Of a stretch of DNA of 64,000 nt, positions 46,369-58,397 are shown piece by piece. The translations under genes and the position numbers were made by a program. How positions within the stretch are numbered: the first letter of the stretch is position 1; every line of letters starts with the position of its first letter. Source of the DNA: Heliocidaris erythrogramma (Eukaryota > Echinodermata > Echinoidea > Camarodonta > Echinometridae); NCBI GenBank assembly GCA_025617745.1, contig CM046853.1, positions 54,278,643-54,342,642 on the forward strand, in the 5' to 3' direction. Under the pieces are notes generated by a model that saw only the letters and a list, made by a program, of their open reading frames with translations, was not told where the DNA came from and searched no databases.

Positions 46369-48890
46369 CTGTATAAACAAGATATATCTTGCGCGTAGTC
46401 TATATAGGCTAGAGAAAATGTGAGAGCGGGAGTGCATGGGGATCGACGGATATTGTATGGGAGAGAGAAAGAGAGGGGTGGGTGTGTGAGTGAGAGAGAA
46501 AAAACATAGAGAGACAGGATGAGGGATAGGGAGAGAGAGAGAGAGGGGGGGGGGGGTGAGCAACCATACAGACCATGGGTAGACACGCGGGGGAAGGGGA
46601 AGGGTGCGTATTATGTCGGCGTATCGACCCCTCCTAGTGTTTCATAATTGCCCAATTGTCTCTTTTTGTATACATGTGGTTTCCCTCGGTTGATGTGTTG
46701 ATCAGGAAACATGGATAATCTTGTCAATCGATTATCCTTTTATTCTCGAAGCACTTGCTTTCGCCGCCTTCATTGTTGAGTTGCAAATCCAATTGGCCTC
46801 CATAAATGAAGTCATCTTTCCACACTAATAACATCCGGTGTGATACGAAAGTGTATATGGCGTGATGACTGAAAAGGAATCATTTAAATTATGCAGTTAG
46901 GATTTTTCCATTTGCTGTCTTTAAATTAAAAAAAAGCCCTAACATAAAGTGAATTCAATCTGCATTTCACAACAAAGGCCCTATATACATGTCCACAGCA
47001 AAGCTATAATGTGGACCGTGTAAAACGAAGGAAACACTGAACATGTTTTTACTATAAAATAGGCACATTGGCCAGGGGTTGACGCCTTTTGTCCTCAACT
47101 CATCAACTACTAAACTTTGCGAGCGAGCGAAACGAGCGAGAAAAATGAAATAAAACGTTTGTAATTAATAGACAAGATATGCAAGCAGAAGATATTACGA
47201 TGAAGAAGAAGAGGAGGAAGAAGAGGAACTGGAAGAATAAGATGAGCTAGAACTGGAAGAAGAATAAGGTGAAATGAAGCAGAAGAAGGTGAAGAAGAAG
47301 AAGAAGAAGGTGAAGAAGAAGAAGAAGAAGAAGAAGAAGGAAAGAAGAGGGAGGGGGACTCAAATAGAAGAAGAGCGAAGGAAAGAAAGAAGAAGAGACG
47401 GATGTTTTTCTATAGAAAATATATCTCGAAAATAATATGAAAGTATAACCAGAGAACGACGTCCGAGGCGTTCTGTGGCTCCTACTCAATCAGAGGTATA
47501 CGCGTGTATTTTGGTCGATGTTCGTGATCCCTTCCTCAAGTTCCTCCCTTTATCAGATCTGTTGTTCCCCTTCCCCTCTCCCTCTCTCCTTTTTTCTCTC
47601 TCTTGTTCCCCCTCCCCTACTCTCTGCCTCCCCGACCCCCTTCCCTCTATATGTCTCTCTCTGTCTCTCCCTACCCCTATCTCTCCCCTGTCGTTGACTC
47701 CTAGTTTGTCCCGTTATTTTGACTACCTATATCCTCCTGAGTCTGTCGGAGGAAACACTCACAATTTCCGTCTTGCGTTACGTCTTAGCACATTATAATT
47801 ATCAAAGATTTTGAGATAGGCTCTAATATTCTTTAACCCTACTTGTCTCTGAGCATCCCGCTGAGCATACGGATGGAGTTAAGCGAGAATATAGGTATAA
47901 GCCATAAGCTGGGTCAAAATGGAAATGAAAGGTGAACTTTTCATAAACTGTCATACTGACGAAATTTTAAAAAGAAGTAAACAAGAACAGAGACAACTGA
48001 AAGAGAGGTAACAATATTACACTGTGTCTGATTTACATTATCTTGAAATTCTTTGTTTTGTCATTCGAATTAGTTTCAGTATAGGCCTATTAATCTCATA
48101 TGATCACTGAATCTCGACACAAGGCGTTAATACTACGTGAAGTCATCCTCCAAGTACAACTTCGTATGGATAAAGGTCCAGAATGAAGATCTAACAGTAA
48201 CACATCCATCTCACCGCTAACCGCTGGCCAACGATTCATATTATTGGCTATTATACTCCGTGAATCATAAAAATACATGTATTTGCATTTATAACGACAA
48301 CACTGTCTTGTTCCTGGTTGAATCTGTCACATCGTCTAAGATCCGTGTCATCATTTTGACCCTTGACCCTTTGTCAATTCGACGAAACCCTGACGAGTCG
48401 GAAGATGAAGAATTGCCACCGCAGTCGTCTCTCCGAACAGCAGAGAACAGAGAACCATTGTAATTCACCGATCCGTGACTGGACAGAAGTTATTGCATCG
48501 CGTTCGATACGATACTGAAACACAATACCGGTACTTGCATGCAGACAACACTGAATATGAGTATACACTAGCAGACGACTATTATGAGTGGTGAACTAAA
48601 TACTACTGCAGCTCTGTCTTCTCCATTATGTTTTATTAACTGGTTTAAATGGTAGTTCAAAGTCTCAACTTTAGTGGAAAAGTCATGTTCACTTATTGTT
48701 TTTTATGCATTTCGATTTAGAATACTCGATGTATTTTCTTTACGCAGCCTGAGCTCTCAGAACTTCTGCTTCGTGAAATTATTTTCTATTTAGTCCATCA
48801 CTTCCTGGTTGCGATTAGATCTCTCTCTGTTCACCCGGTGTTATGGCTTGAAAGATGTACTCAATGTGAATTGATAGGAATGAGCTCAAT
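46369..48890. other. Noncoding upstream DNA with GA and AAG tracts
   Basis: GA/G runs at 46460-46556, (GAA)n at 47198-47400, CT-rich 47560-47690. A frame at 48260-48463 ends RNPDESEDEELPPQ...NREPL-stop. It looks mildly coding-like, but I cannot place it in a gene. The proximal part (about 48600-48890) is the expected promoter and leader of the gene starting at 48891; no clear TATA box seen. Confidence 0.35.
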
Positions 48891-49572
48891 ATGTCGCGAA
48901 TCGAATTATTGAAGAAGAAATTTGAAAATCAGGAGGAACCGGGAGCTGGCTCATCTTCAAGCAATGGAGCCACGGAGGAAAAATTATCCATCGGAACGAA
49001 TGGGACATTGCCGAGTAATTTTCGACCACTCGAGACCAGCAGTGTCCGTCGGTCAGAGAGCGATCGGGTGGGTAACAGGCCCGGCTGGATCAAGCCCGCG
49101 GTCACCGACTGGCGTTCTGCTCTGAAACCTACCCCTGTATCAAAAACAACCTTGAAAGATGACAATAGACCTGACATCAAACAAGCCCACACCAGACCTG
49201 GATATCTTGGAAATAACCCCAAAGATGAAGAATTCCATGCCAAAAGAGCTGCCTTGAAACCTCCCAATAAAGCTTCCCTCCCCACCAAAGGAGAAAGGAG
49301 AAAGCTTTCATCTGAAGACGAGCCAGAGAACGGAATAAATCAATCTGAAAATCCCATTAGGAGATCAAATACAACACCATTAATACCAACATCAGTCAAC
49401 AGAGTAACCAACTGGGATAATAATAACTCACAGAAGGTGATCAAGAAAGCAATTTTGCCTCCCTCCAAGATCAGTGAAAAAATTAAACTTGGTAAAAGTG
49501 GAAATAACAGTTACCTCCATGGAAAGATTCAACCAGTCAAACAAATTCCTTTGAAGTCTGCTGAAACAATTG
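48891..49572 (+). CDS. First coding exon (227 codons) of an unnamed basic, disordered adaptor-like protein
   Basis: ATG at 48891 is the first in-frame ATG after an in-frame TGA at 48867-48869. The frame runs 227 codons plus one base to a good donor, ATTG|GTAAGC (phase 1). Translation continuing into the intron soon hits a stop. The protein starts MSRIELLKKKFENQ, a probable short helix. It continues as a Ser/Lys/Pro-rich, low-hydrophobicity region with recurrent motifs (SALKPTP, AALKPPN, PGWIKPA, TRPGYLG) and an acidic patch (SSEDEPENG). This composition suits a cytoskeletal or SH3-ligand scaffold, RhoGEF or ADAP-like N-terminus, but I cannot assign a family. Later exons were not recognised before 64000. 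GC content is well above the flanks. Confidence 0.82.
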
Positions 49573-49604
49573 GTAAGCATTTACATTATTCAATTATTAT
49601 TCCA

Positions 49605-49762
49605 GTTTGAGAAAGAAAGGGAGAAAGGAAGAAAGAAAGAAGGAGATGGAGAAGGAAAAGGATAAGAAGGAGGCGAATGAAAAGAAGGAGAAGGAAAAGA
49701 TGGAGAGGGAAAAGAAGGAGAAGGAGAAGGAGAAGGAAAAGGAAAAGAAAGAGAAATAATAC
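49605..49762. repeat. (GAAAGG)n-type purine tract in the following intron
   Basis: About 155 bp of AAGGAGA/GAAAAGG purine repeats immediately downstream of the donor at 49573. Confidence 0.95.
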
Positions 49763-50450
49763 AAGGGATTTGGTGTAATTTGAGGTACCAATCTATCATC
49801 AGAATTTCTGAGTACTGGTACAGTACATTTTGATTATCATTCATGTAGTATCTATTACATAATTTTTGCTTAAATGAAAGGCTTGTATTGGGCAACAAAC
49901 ATCTTCATCAGCTTTGTAATTGTTATATCAAAATATTATAAACAAATATTTGGTCAAATAAACTTTGCAGCCAGGAAGATTATTATTATTATTATTATCA
50001 TTTTATTCGGCAAATCAAAGTACATACCTGTATAATTACAAAGAAGAACAAAATACAATACAGGAAGGTTGAAATTAATGTAATTGATCCCCCAATTATA
50101 AAGATATTGGCTGTTATCAAAACCATCTACTTGGATGAATAATCTTATGATGATGTAAATGTAAGTATATCCAGAGATGATTAATTAGGAAGAGAGATCT
50201 AGAGAGAAGTGTTGGAGAAGATAGCCATGCATGAAGATGAAACATGCTCAACTAAAGATGTGTAAATATTGAGTTAGTGGCCAAGAATATTCTGTGTCTG
50301 TAAGTGTCATTGAAGTTATTTTAAGTAGTTATTTCTATAATGACTGATAAAGCATGAGACTGTAATTGGATGAAAGAACAAAAACCAAAAGCTGTCAATT
50401 GTGTCTCTGAGTGTCAGGATGTCTCTGACCTCAGAAATATTTATTTATAA
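49763..50450. other. Intronic DNA, possible LINE or SINE tail
   Basis: (ATT)n at 49979-49999 followed by ATTCGGCAAATCAAAGTACA resembles a minus-strand retroposon tail, but no head or ORF is visible. Confidence 0.35.
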
Positions 50451-51050
50451 GACTTTCACTGTTGACTGATATGATAGTGATGCAACCCATGCATGCATTA
50501 GTAATACATCTGAAGAAACAATTCATCATTTAGGATTCAACATTAAATAAGTAACATAGATAATCCAGAATACTCTTTTAAAAACAGACATTGCATAATA
50601 CTTACAGGAGAAATTAATATATTTTTCCATATATTTTTAAGACTTTCATTGTTGAGTAATCTACTTCACGGTGATAGTGATACAACCCATATATTAGCAA
50701 TACATGTGAAGAAGCAATTTATCATTTGAGATTCATGATTCAATATTTAACTCTTAACCCCTTCCACCATATGCCAGATTTTTGAGCAATAGTCAAAAAT
50801 AAATTTTCAGTGAGTTTTTTTTTGGAGCAAACTGGGCAAAGATGTATTGCATAGGAATAAATATTATATTGAAGGCACAGGTTTCTGTATTCGGAAGAAT
50901 TTTCAAGCCATTCTGAGCCTAAACGAAATGTTCACCACTGAAATGTTTGGGTGGGATTTGCCGCCTACGGCATGGTAGGGGTTAATAATGATGATCCAAA
51001 TTATTTACTGATATTGCAGAATACTTGAAGGAGAAAGTAATATATCGATT
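50451..51050 (+). repeat. Tandem duplication (190-bp unit), second unit split by a MITE
   Basis: GACTTTCACTGTTGA at 50451 and GACTTTCATTGTTGA at 50641 begin two units sharing GATAGTGATRCAACCCAT and CTGAAGAAACAATTCATCAT-like blocks. Unit one ends CAGGAGAAATTAATATAT. The matching end of unit two (AAGGAGAAAGTAATATAT) lies beyond the TTAA MITE at 50754-50985. Confidence 0.75.
50754..50985 (+). mobile_element. TTAA-flanked MITE, CCCCTTCCATGCC family, inserted in a tandem duplicate
   Basis: TTAACCCCTTCCACCATATG at the left, GGCATGGTAGGGGTTAA at the right, with TTAA at 50754-50757 and 50982-50985. Body matches 37467-37713 (for example GCACAGGTTTCTG and GGGATTTGCCGCC). Confidence 0.87.
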
Positions 51051-54010
51051 CAGAACCTAAATTGGAATGTAATTTCCACTTGAGAAAATATCTACAGCAC
51101 ACAGTGCTTCACATTTTAGATGAAGAGATTTACCCTGGCTGAACAAGTATCTAGGATGTACCTTTCCCTAAATTCTTTTTAGCAGCGGTAAAAGTAACTC
51201 AAAGTTGTTATCTATTTTCTTTAAAAATATTTGTTTTGCACCTTTTTGATTTCTAAAGAGAATTTTTCTTGTAGGCCTACAACGACAAAATGAATTTTGT
51301 ATAGCCAACCAAACTAGATACAGAGTCTTACAAGTATGAAAAAGTAATATAGTTCTCATTATTCTGTTAGTCATTAATCTAGATAAACAAATTTTCATTT
51401 AATATATTACCTAATATATCTCGTGTTGTTTTCAGTTTCATATATTAATTGAACAAGATTTAAGTTTAACTGAATAATATTTACAAAGACTCGGGTATTT
51501 TCACACTCACAAGGTATCATTTTCTATAGTGGCACATATGGCCAGTTGTTTATTTCTTTCTTTTTTCCAAGTCAGTTGATAATTGTTTCCCTTATCCTGT
51601 TTGTTTGTCTAATATATTTTCTATTTGTATTGGTAAGTGAAGTAGTTTTAAGGATTTAACACATTCAGAACAACAGCATTGATATAGAATGATGATGCAG
51701 TCATTATTTTGCAATCTAATATTTCCTCTAAACACTTGAACACTCAGACTGAGAGGATTCCTTGATATTCAATTAGTTCTCATTTTCAGTTCAGTTTTAT
51801 TTCTAAACATTTAAAAAATACAAATCAAACATTACATAAAATCATGCAATATTTGTTTTCACGTCAATGATACAAAATAAACATAAATAGTAGTGTAATA
51901 CAGTGAAGATTATCAATGTGAAATAATTATTTGGTTGTAAACGTAAACGTAATAGTGAGTCAGCTTTAAATACTTCATACACAGAATAAATGTTACTGAA
52001 AACTTAGTTGAGGTAATATAATAGAACAGAATAGAAACAAGGTAATTTAATCAAATGCAGCAGGCTGCACATCGTAAGCATGAGTTTGAAATAATGACCT
52101 GCTGAAAGGGGTAAGGGGGGGGGGGGGGGTGAGGGGGTGGGGAAGAGGAAAAGAAGGAATGAAAAGAATTGTGCGTGTGGTAGCGCAGGGTATGTGGTGG
52201 TGATCTCGCGTAGGCCTCTGAGAGATATACATGTACAAGCTCTAGAGAACCTAATTACATTTGGAAAGCTCATTGAGCAGAACTAAATTCTGAATAAATC
52301 TGTGAGTTCTATGAGTCTGTGGCCTAATACTAAGTCCAAGACCAGATTTTGTTCTATGAATCTGTGGACCAGTACCCAGTCCAAGAATAGATCTTGTGAT
52401 GCATACATAGCCTTCAAAACATATCAGTTTAGATGCAGGATGGACATCAATGAGTAATTGAATACTCATTTTTTAGTTCGGTCCACTCGCTGATTAATTT
52501 AGTAAACCGGACAAAATAACCCCCTACAGCAGATGAGATAACAGGAGATCAATTATTCAGTCCCCTCTATCTGGGGGTTGCCAGGCAAATGCTTTGCTTT
52601 TAGAAAGGGACTAATTCAGAGGGGCTGGCCAGTGCCAAGTGATTAGTCATCAGAGTTTTCTGTCACGGAAACTTTGGGTATGTTGCCACGTTTGCTGAGC
52701 CTGCTTCTTGACGTGACAGACTTATGATTTGGAATGTCCAAATAAAGTCTCTTGTTATTTTACAAATGTTTAAAGAAAAAAAGCAAGCCCATAATATTGA
52801 ATCATGCTTCATACAAACTTTGGCACATGCCCATGGAGTGGAAAGATGAAATGTGTCACAAATCACATTCTATTCCCCTTATATAATTAACACATTTCTA
52901 TTTCTCAATTAAGGTATGAAAATATGAAAGAAAGAAGTCCTGATTATTTTTCTCCAACCAACTCAATGTCATTTATGATTGCAGTGGACAAAATTTAATT
53001 ATAAAACCCATCAAATCAAAATTAAGAATTCATTCAATTGGGGGTCCAAAGTACACTGACTTTTTTGCAAGTTTGATAATTTGGGGGTATGTATGCATCA
53101 GCCCCTTGTAAAAATGGTAAAAGCGGGATGGGGGTCTAGACTTGTGGGTTTTGAGGGCCCATGTATTCCTGGTTTATGAGTTGATATTGTAATTTGTCAA
53201 TGAACCTGTGAGTGATCAAATGGTTTGTAATGGCAGACACAGGGATTTGAACATAACCTTGCATAATTTTAAATAAGTCATATCAACAACCAAAATGAAA
53301 GACCTTGCTATGAAACATGTTTACAAAATATTGACCTGTATACAAAAGTGCTGAAATTATATATATATATATATATACATCCTAAAGGGCAATAAAACTG
53401 ACAATATATCTATTTTACTCCCTCTTTTTGTACTTTTAATATGGTCAGTATGCAAATTGTATCTTTACAATGAAGGTTATGAGCCTAGATGTCCAATGTT
53501 TGATTGTGATTAATCGCTATCTTCCACAATAATCACATCTAGTTTATATTATGTGATATTCCCTTTTGTGAATAATGTGTATTCAGGAACAAAGTCTCAT
53601 ACAACCCTGCCCTCATTTGCTAATATTAAGCTGTTTGTGCTTTGAGTTGTCACTTTTCATTCCATTTTCAAGTTCAAAAGTCTTTAACTTCTTTGAAATC
53701 TATTCAGTAAGTTGGAAAAGATTTACACTCATAATACCATGAGGGAATATTTTTCTTTACTATGCATGTAGACCTAACCAATACCTTTATTAAAGCAAGG
53801 TTCAAAGAATTTTCTCTTGACATGGGGCCAAAATGAAGAAGCTCCTTTGTCAAGGCTGAAAGGAGCATGAAGTATAAAGCAGAACTGTACCTAGAAAGGA
53901 AGAATTAATCACTCTGCCAATTTAAGAAGTAATTGGCCAATTGAAAGTGATTAGTGATCTATGCAGTAAATGAAAACAGAATATCAAAGGGGAATACATG
54001 GGGAGGAAGA
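51051..54010. other. Intronic or intergenic DNA
   Basis: G run at 52116-52129; a two-unit direct repeat of about 58 bp at 52305-52400 (CTATGARTCTGTGG blocks); (AT)n at 53358-53376. AT-rich sequence at 51780-51910 looks like an old retroposon tail. No exon recognised. Confidence 0.4.
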
Positions 54011-54229
54011 TATGGGTTGCAACATCTCTCCAAACTGCAGGAATTGCTTCCATTCTTAGATTGGGAAAAAGAAAGTATTGCTACCACAATGAAATCAGGA
54101 AGTGACTTGCTACTGGAAAAAAATTATATGGGTTGCAACAGCTCTCAAAACTGCAGGAATTGCTTCCATTCTTAGATTGGGAAGAGGAAAGTATTGCTAC
54201 CACATTGAAATCAGGAAGTGACTTGCTAG
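54011..54229 (+). repeat. Direct tandem duplication, 116-bp unit
   Basis: TATGGGTTGCAACATCTCTC at 54011 and TATGGGTTGCAACAGCTCTC at 54127 start two highly similar units that both contain CTGCAGGAATTGCTTCCATT and AAATCAGGAAGTGACTTGCT. The 73-codon frame over it is an artefact of the duplication. Confidence 0.92.
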
Positions 54230-57200
54230 GAAATATATTTCATCTCTTCTTCACAATCCATAATTTCCATAAATTCCATAATTGCAAAAGATCTCTATAA
54301 GAAATAATACAGTTGAGTGAATTTCCTCATTAACTGCTCTCTTCCTCATCATGGCTTTGTATTAAAGTTGGACAGGTTTGATTCTCTTTAAATTAAGATT
54401 GCCTTGCATTAACTTATGGCATCACTGTGATAGATCACACATTAGACTAATCACATATAATCTATTTTTTCCCTTTTTGTGTTAATATTTTAAATTTGGT
54501 TGCTACATGTGTGTAGATGCACTGTGTAGACAATGCACCAGTTCTTACAAGTTCCAAGCTGCTGAATTTTGATCTGTAGATTTATGAAGCTTTTTACCTT
54601 TTCCATAGTAACTCTTTACTGGTTTTAACCAGTGGAACAAACAGGGGACGTACTGCCACAGTCAACTTGGCACATGTACATTGTACACGTATAATATACT
54701 TCAAACATTGTGGCAGTCCAGGGTTTCGAATAAAGAGTCAAATGAATGGTTTTGATGATTGATGTAGAAGGACATGATGCACTGTGAAATCACCATAACA
54801 ATCATGGAATAGCCCTTAGATGATTTCATACTTTATCATTGAACCACATTAAACAAGGATTTACAGCACTTCTTTATATGGTATTTGGTTTCCTCCTTGT
54901 TGTTTGTTCATCATACCACGTTCATGTATCATAGTTGATCATAGATCCTTGTACCAGTCATTAATAGCCTGTTCAGACTAGAGAAAATATATACGAATAT
55001 AAAAGTCATATAACGTATCATGGTATAGGAAAGTGGGTGGCGTACGCGTACACGTATAGGTGAAAAAAATATCGTATAACCGTTTTATCAACAAACTAGT
55101 TTTCGGGTGGTCAGTTGACACCGTATGTTTCGGTGTCAACATACGTCGTGGTATTACTCAAGGATACAAGAGGACAAATGGCCAATGGTACAATTATATC
55201 ATTGTGCATTCATGAAAATTCCTGCCCAGTTTGCAGGTTTTCCTGCAATACGATGTTCATGCTAGAAATGGACCTTGATTCTTCTAAGAGTTTTCATTTG
55301 AAATGTTGCAGAAACCAGGAGTGGATCCAGCGGGCCTCCTTCCCCTGGCAAAAAAAATGAGAATTTTGGAGTAAAAAGCCACCCAAAAAGGCCATCAACC
55401 TTTTTCTTCAGTTATTTTGCTTGCCAGAATATTTTCTGAATATTGGGTCCCCTCCTTCATAAAATCCTGGATGTGTCTCATACCTCCATTAGATACTACA
55501 TTTAGTTGTATAGCCATACAGTTTTCGTTTTTGCTGGTGTGAACAGGGGTGAAAATTTCCTTGAATTGAACGTGTCGAGGACCAATATCAGCATTAATAT
55601 TGAATGTGGATATTGATGTGGTTATGTATTTCTGGTCATGTGATGGTGATCTATTATGAAATAGTATTTGGGTGCCTATGATATCAAATATTTCCTCATA
55701 TTTGTCATATTGTTTAATGACTTTGGAGATAACAAGTAATGATTTTTACATTCATGAATATCAGAAGTCTTCTGTGTTACAGTCGGACCAGTTTTGGTGA
55801 GTTTGTTCCATTATACATTAGCTACGCTTTTAGGTTTCAAAAACATATTTTCATTAATCTTTTTTTTCCTTTGTTTTTATGTAACAGTGTGTAATTTAAA
55901 CAAAAATTGATCAGAAGTAGCTTTACTAATTAGGATGCATTGAAAGAAAAAATATATATGTAATACCTTTTGCTTTGTAGGCTAGCATTATGAATTACTG
56001 CAGTATTATAACAAGTGCTATAATATGGTATATGCATATTTGCAAATGGAAGATATAATGAGTCCGGCAATATCTAGCAAGTAATATTTTCTTTTTTTGT
56101 TATTGTGCATAAGATTTTAAAAATGTAAATTAAGAACAATATATTATTGCGTGTGTGTCAGAAGCCTATTAAGTGTTTTGTGCAAAGTATTTGAAAAGCT
56201 GTACCATGTAAAAGTCTAGATTCAGTTTTTTAAAAATGTCTTTTATCTCACCTATCGAAATACATACAGCCATGTAACATTTGATTCGCAAAACAAACTT
56301 TTCTATTATTGAATTACAAAAAAGGGCATCTGCCTTTGATTATAAAGTTGGAATAATAATAATAAGATTCATTTATATAGCGCAGCTACTATTTGAATCA
56401 TAATTTTAGACGTTTTTCTGAATTACTCATCAACTGATGCCTTATGTCTGGTCGAAAAATCATATTTTATTATCACAATAGTCACAGTATCAGCATAATC
56501 TTTACAAGGAAAAGGATTATAGACAAGTTATGTAGAGATTAGAGAATTAAGTAAATATTTCCCTCTATGTGTATTACTAGCCCAAGTGAGTAATAACTAC
56601 GACACGGTGTACCACCTTGTAGGTAATGAACACCTTTACTCTGCAATGAATTAAACGAATGTTAGCTTACGTAAAAAGTTGAAACAGGAAGTAAAGCAAA
56701 CATAAAATAATATGCAAGCTTTGTTATAGACTTACTGGACCAGAGCGTGTGTAGTAGGTCCATGACTATAGATACAGCAAAAAGGGGAATACTTGACAGC
56801 CATGTTCTTTCAAATGTCTGAGGCAATGTTTATGTGTGAATATGTTTTTTCAGAAAGATTCTATTTTCATCTGTTGCACTGGCAAAAATTCTTGAGGTCT
56901 AGATTCAGCTATCTGTCATCAGACAGTTCACCTGAATTCCGTTTTCCATGGCTTCATGGTTTAGCAGGCAGTGGTTGGCGGGCCTAGCTTCCAGCGGCAG
57001 CCCTAATTTGGAAGATGATGGGATCTGTTAGCAGACACACCCAGCGAGGGTGATAAATAAAGGGTATCAGGAGTTCACCCCTTTGATACCCCAGTGTCTA
57101 GAGCCATGATGTATGATCCATTTTCCATTTTTTCCATCTTTGATTTGGAAGGAGAAATTGGAGTAGAGGACTATTACAAACCCCATTCTACCCCCATCTG

Positions 57201-57838
57201 CAGGCTACTCCTGATGTTTGAAATATTTCTAGTTGAAACTTTCTCTTTTTAGAATAACAGCAGAAACAAACAGGTGGATATATTGACATCATATGAATAT
57301 ATCAAGCAGTAAACAGAGAGGAAATATATGTAATTATTACCTACTCATATATGATTCATCTGTATTAATAACATTTTCTCACATGGTTAGAGCACAAGAG
57401 GCAGTGTTGTTGGATCCTGTTTGCTTTGTAGTTTTGTAGGTTAGAAGTAAATGATGAAATAGTTCATCATTTAATAGGCACCAGAACCAAGAATTGCTTT
57501 AATAGACATCCTCTAATAAAGCTTTCACAGGAAATTTTGATACATGTAGTTTACTTGATCTATTTCTCAGTTGAATTTGGGATTTTTTATAGCTATGAAC
57601 AACAGATACACCTTTAGATGTCATAAAACTCACACTCCAATACAATTAATTCTTTCATTTCACATTTAAAAAAAAAAAAATATATATGTAATTCAAAATA
57701 GTTGGCCAGTATGGAAATGTAACAGTGACAGTCTGAAGTATGCAGAGGTCCTTCCTTCATTGTAAATTTTTATTTCATATTTTCATAGATTTGTAATGAA
57801 TATAAAAAAAATCCTCAGAATATTTTAAATTTGGAGCT
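54230..57838. other. Noncoding DNA with a SINE-tail fragment
   Basis: AATAATAATAATAAGATTCA plus TTTATATAGCGCAGC at 56350-56386 is a minus-strand SINE tail without a head. A frame at 56793-56987 has no known homology. Nothing else recognised. Confidence 0.4.
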
Positions 57839-58397
57839 CAGGGGCGTATCCAGGATTTCCCAATAGGGGGGGCGCCAGGAATTATTGATCGCCGTCATGG
57901 GGGAAGCCAAGGGTCTTTGGAAAATTTTTGCTTCTGAAGAAAGGCTGAGATGCAAAACAGTGCTATATGTGACCAATTTTAAAGCCTATTTAATGAACAA
58001 TATTTTCAGTTGGTATGAGGATTTTTTTTCATTAATATTACCACTGGATGGACGCAACGAGGGACGCCGAGAGCCGACCCGGGCTCCACTACAGTGTGGG
58101 GCAGCTGCTCCGGGTCCCCAAAATTGTCTCGGGCCCCGGGACATTTGTCTCCCCTGTCTACGACCCTAGTGGACGCCGGCCACGTGACTGGAACCCCAAA
58201 CTTTTACATTAAAGTGGACCCTTTACCCCTACTACATGCATCCCACAAACATGCATTTTAATAGTACTGAGCGACTGAAAGGCAGACTTACAATGATAGG
58301 TTACGATTACGATAGCTATTAGTTGTATGATGGCATGGCTTGACTGTACAGTCATTGCAGATTACTAACTCTGAAGTTCTGAAATGGCAAATTGAAC

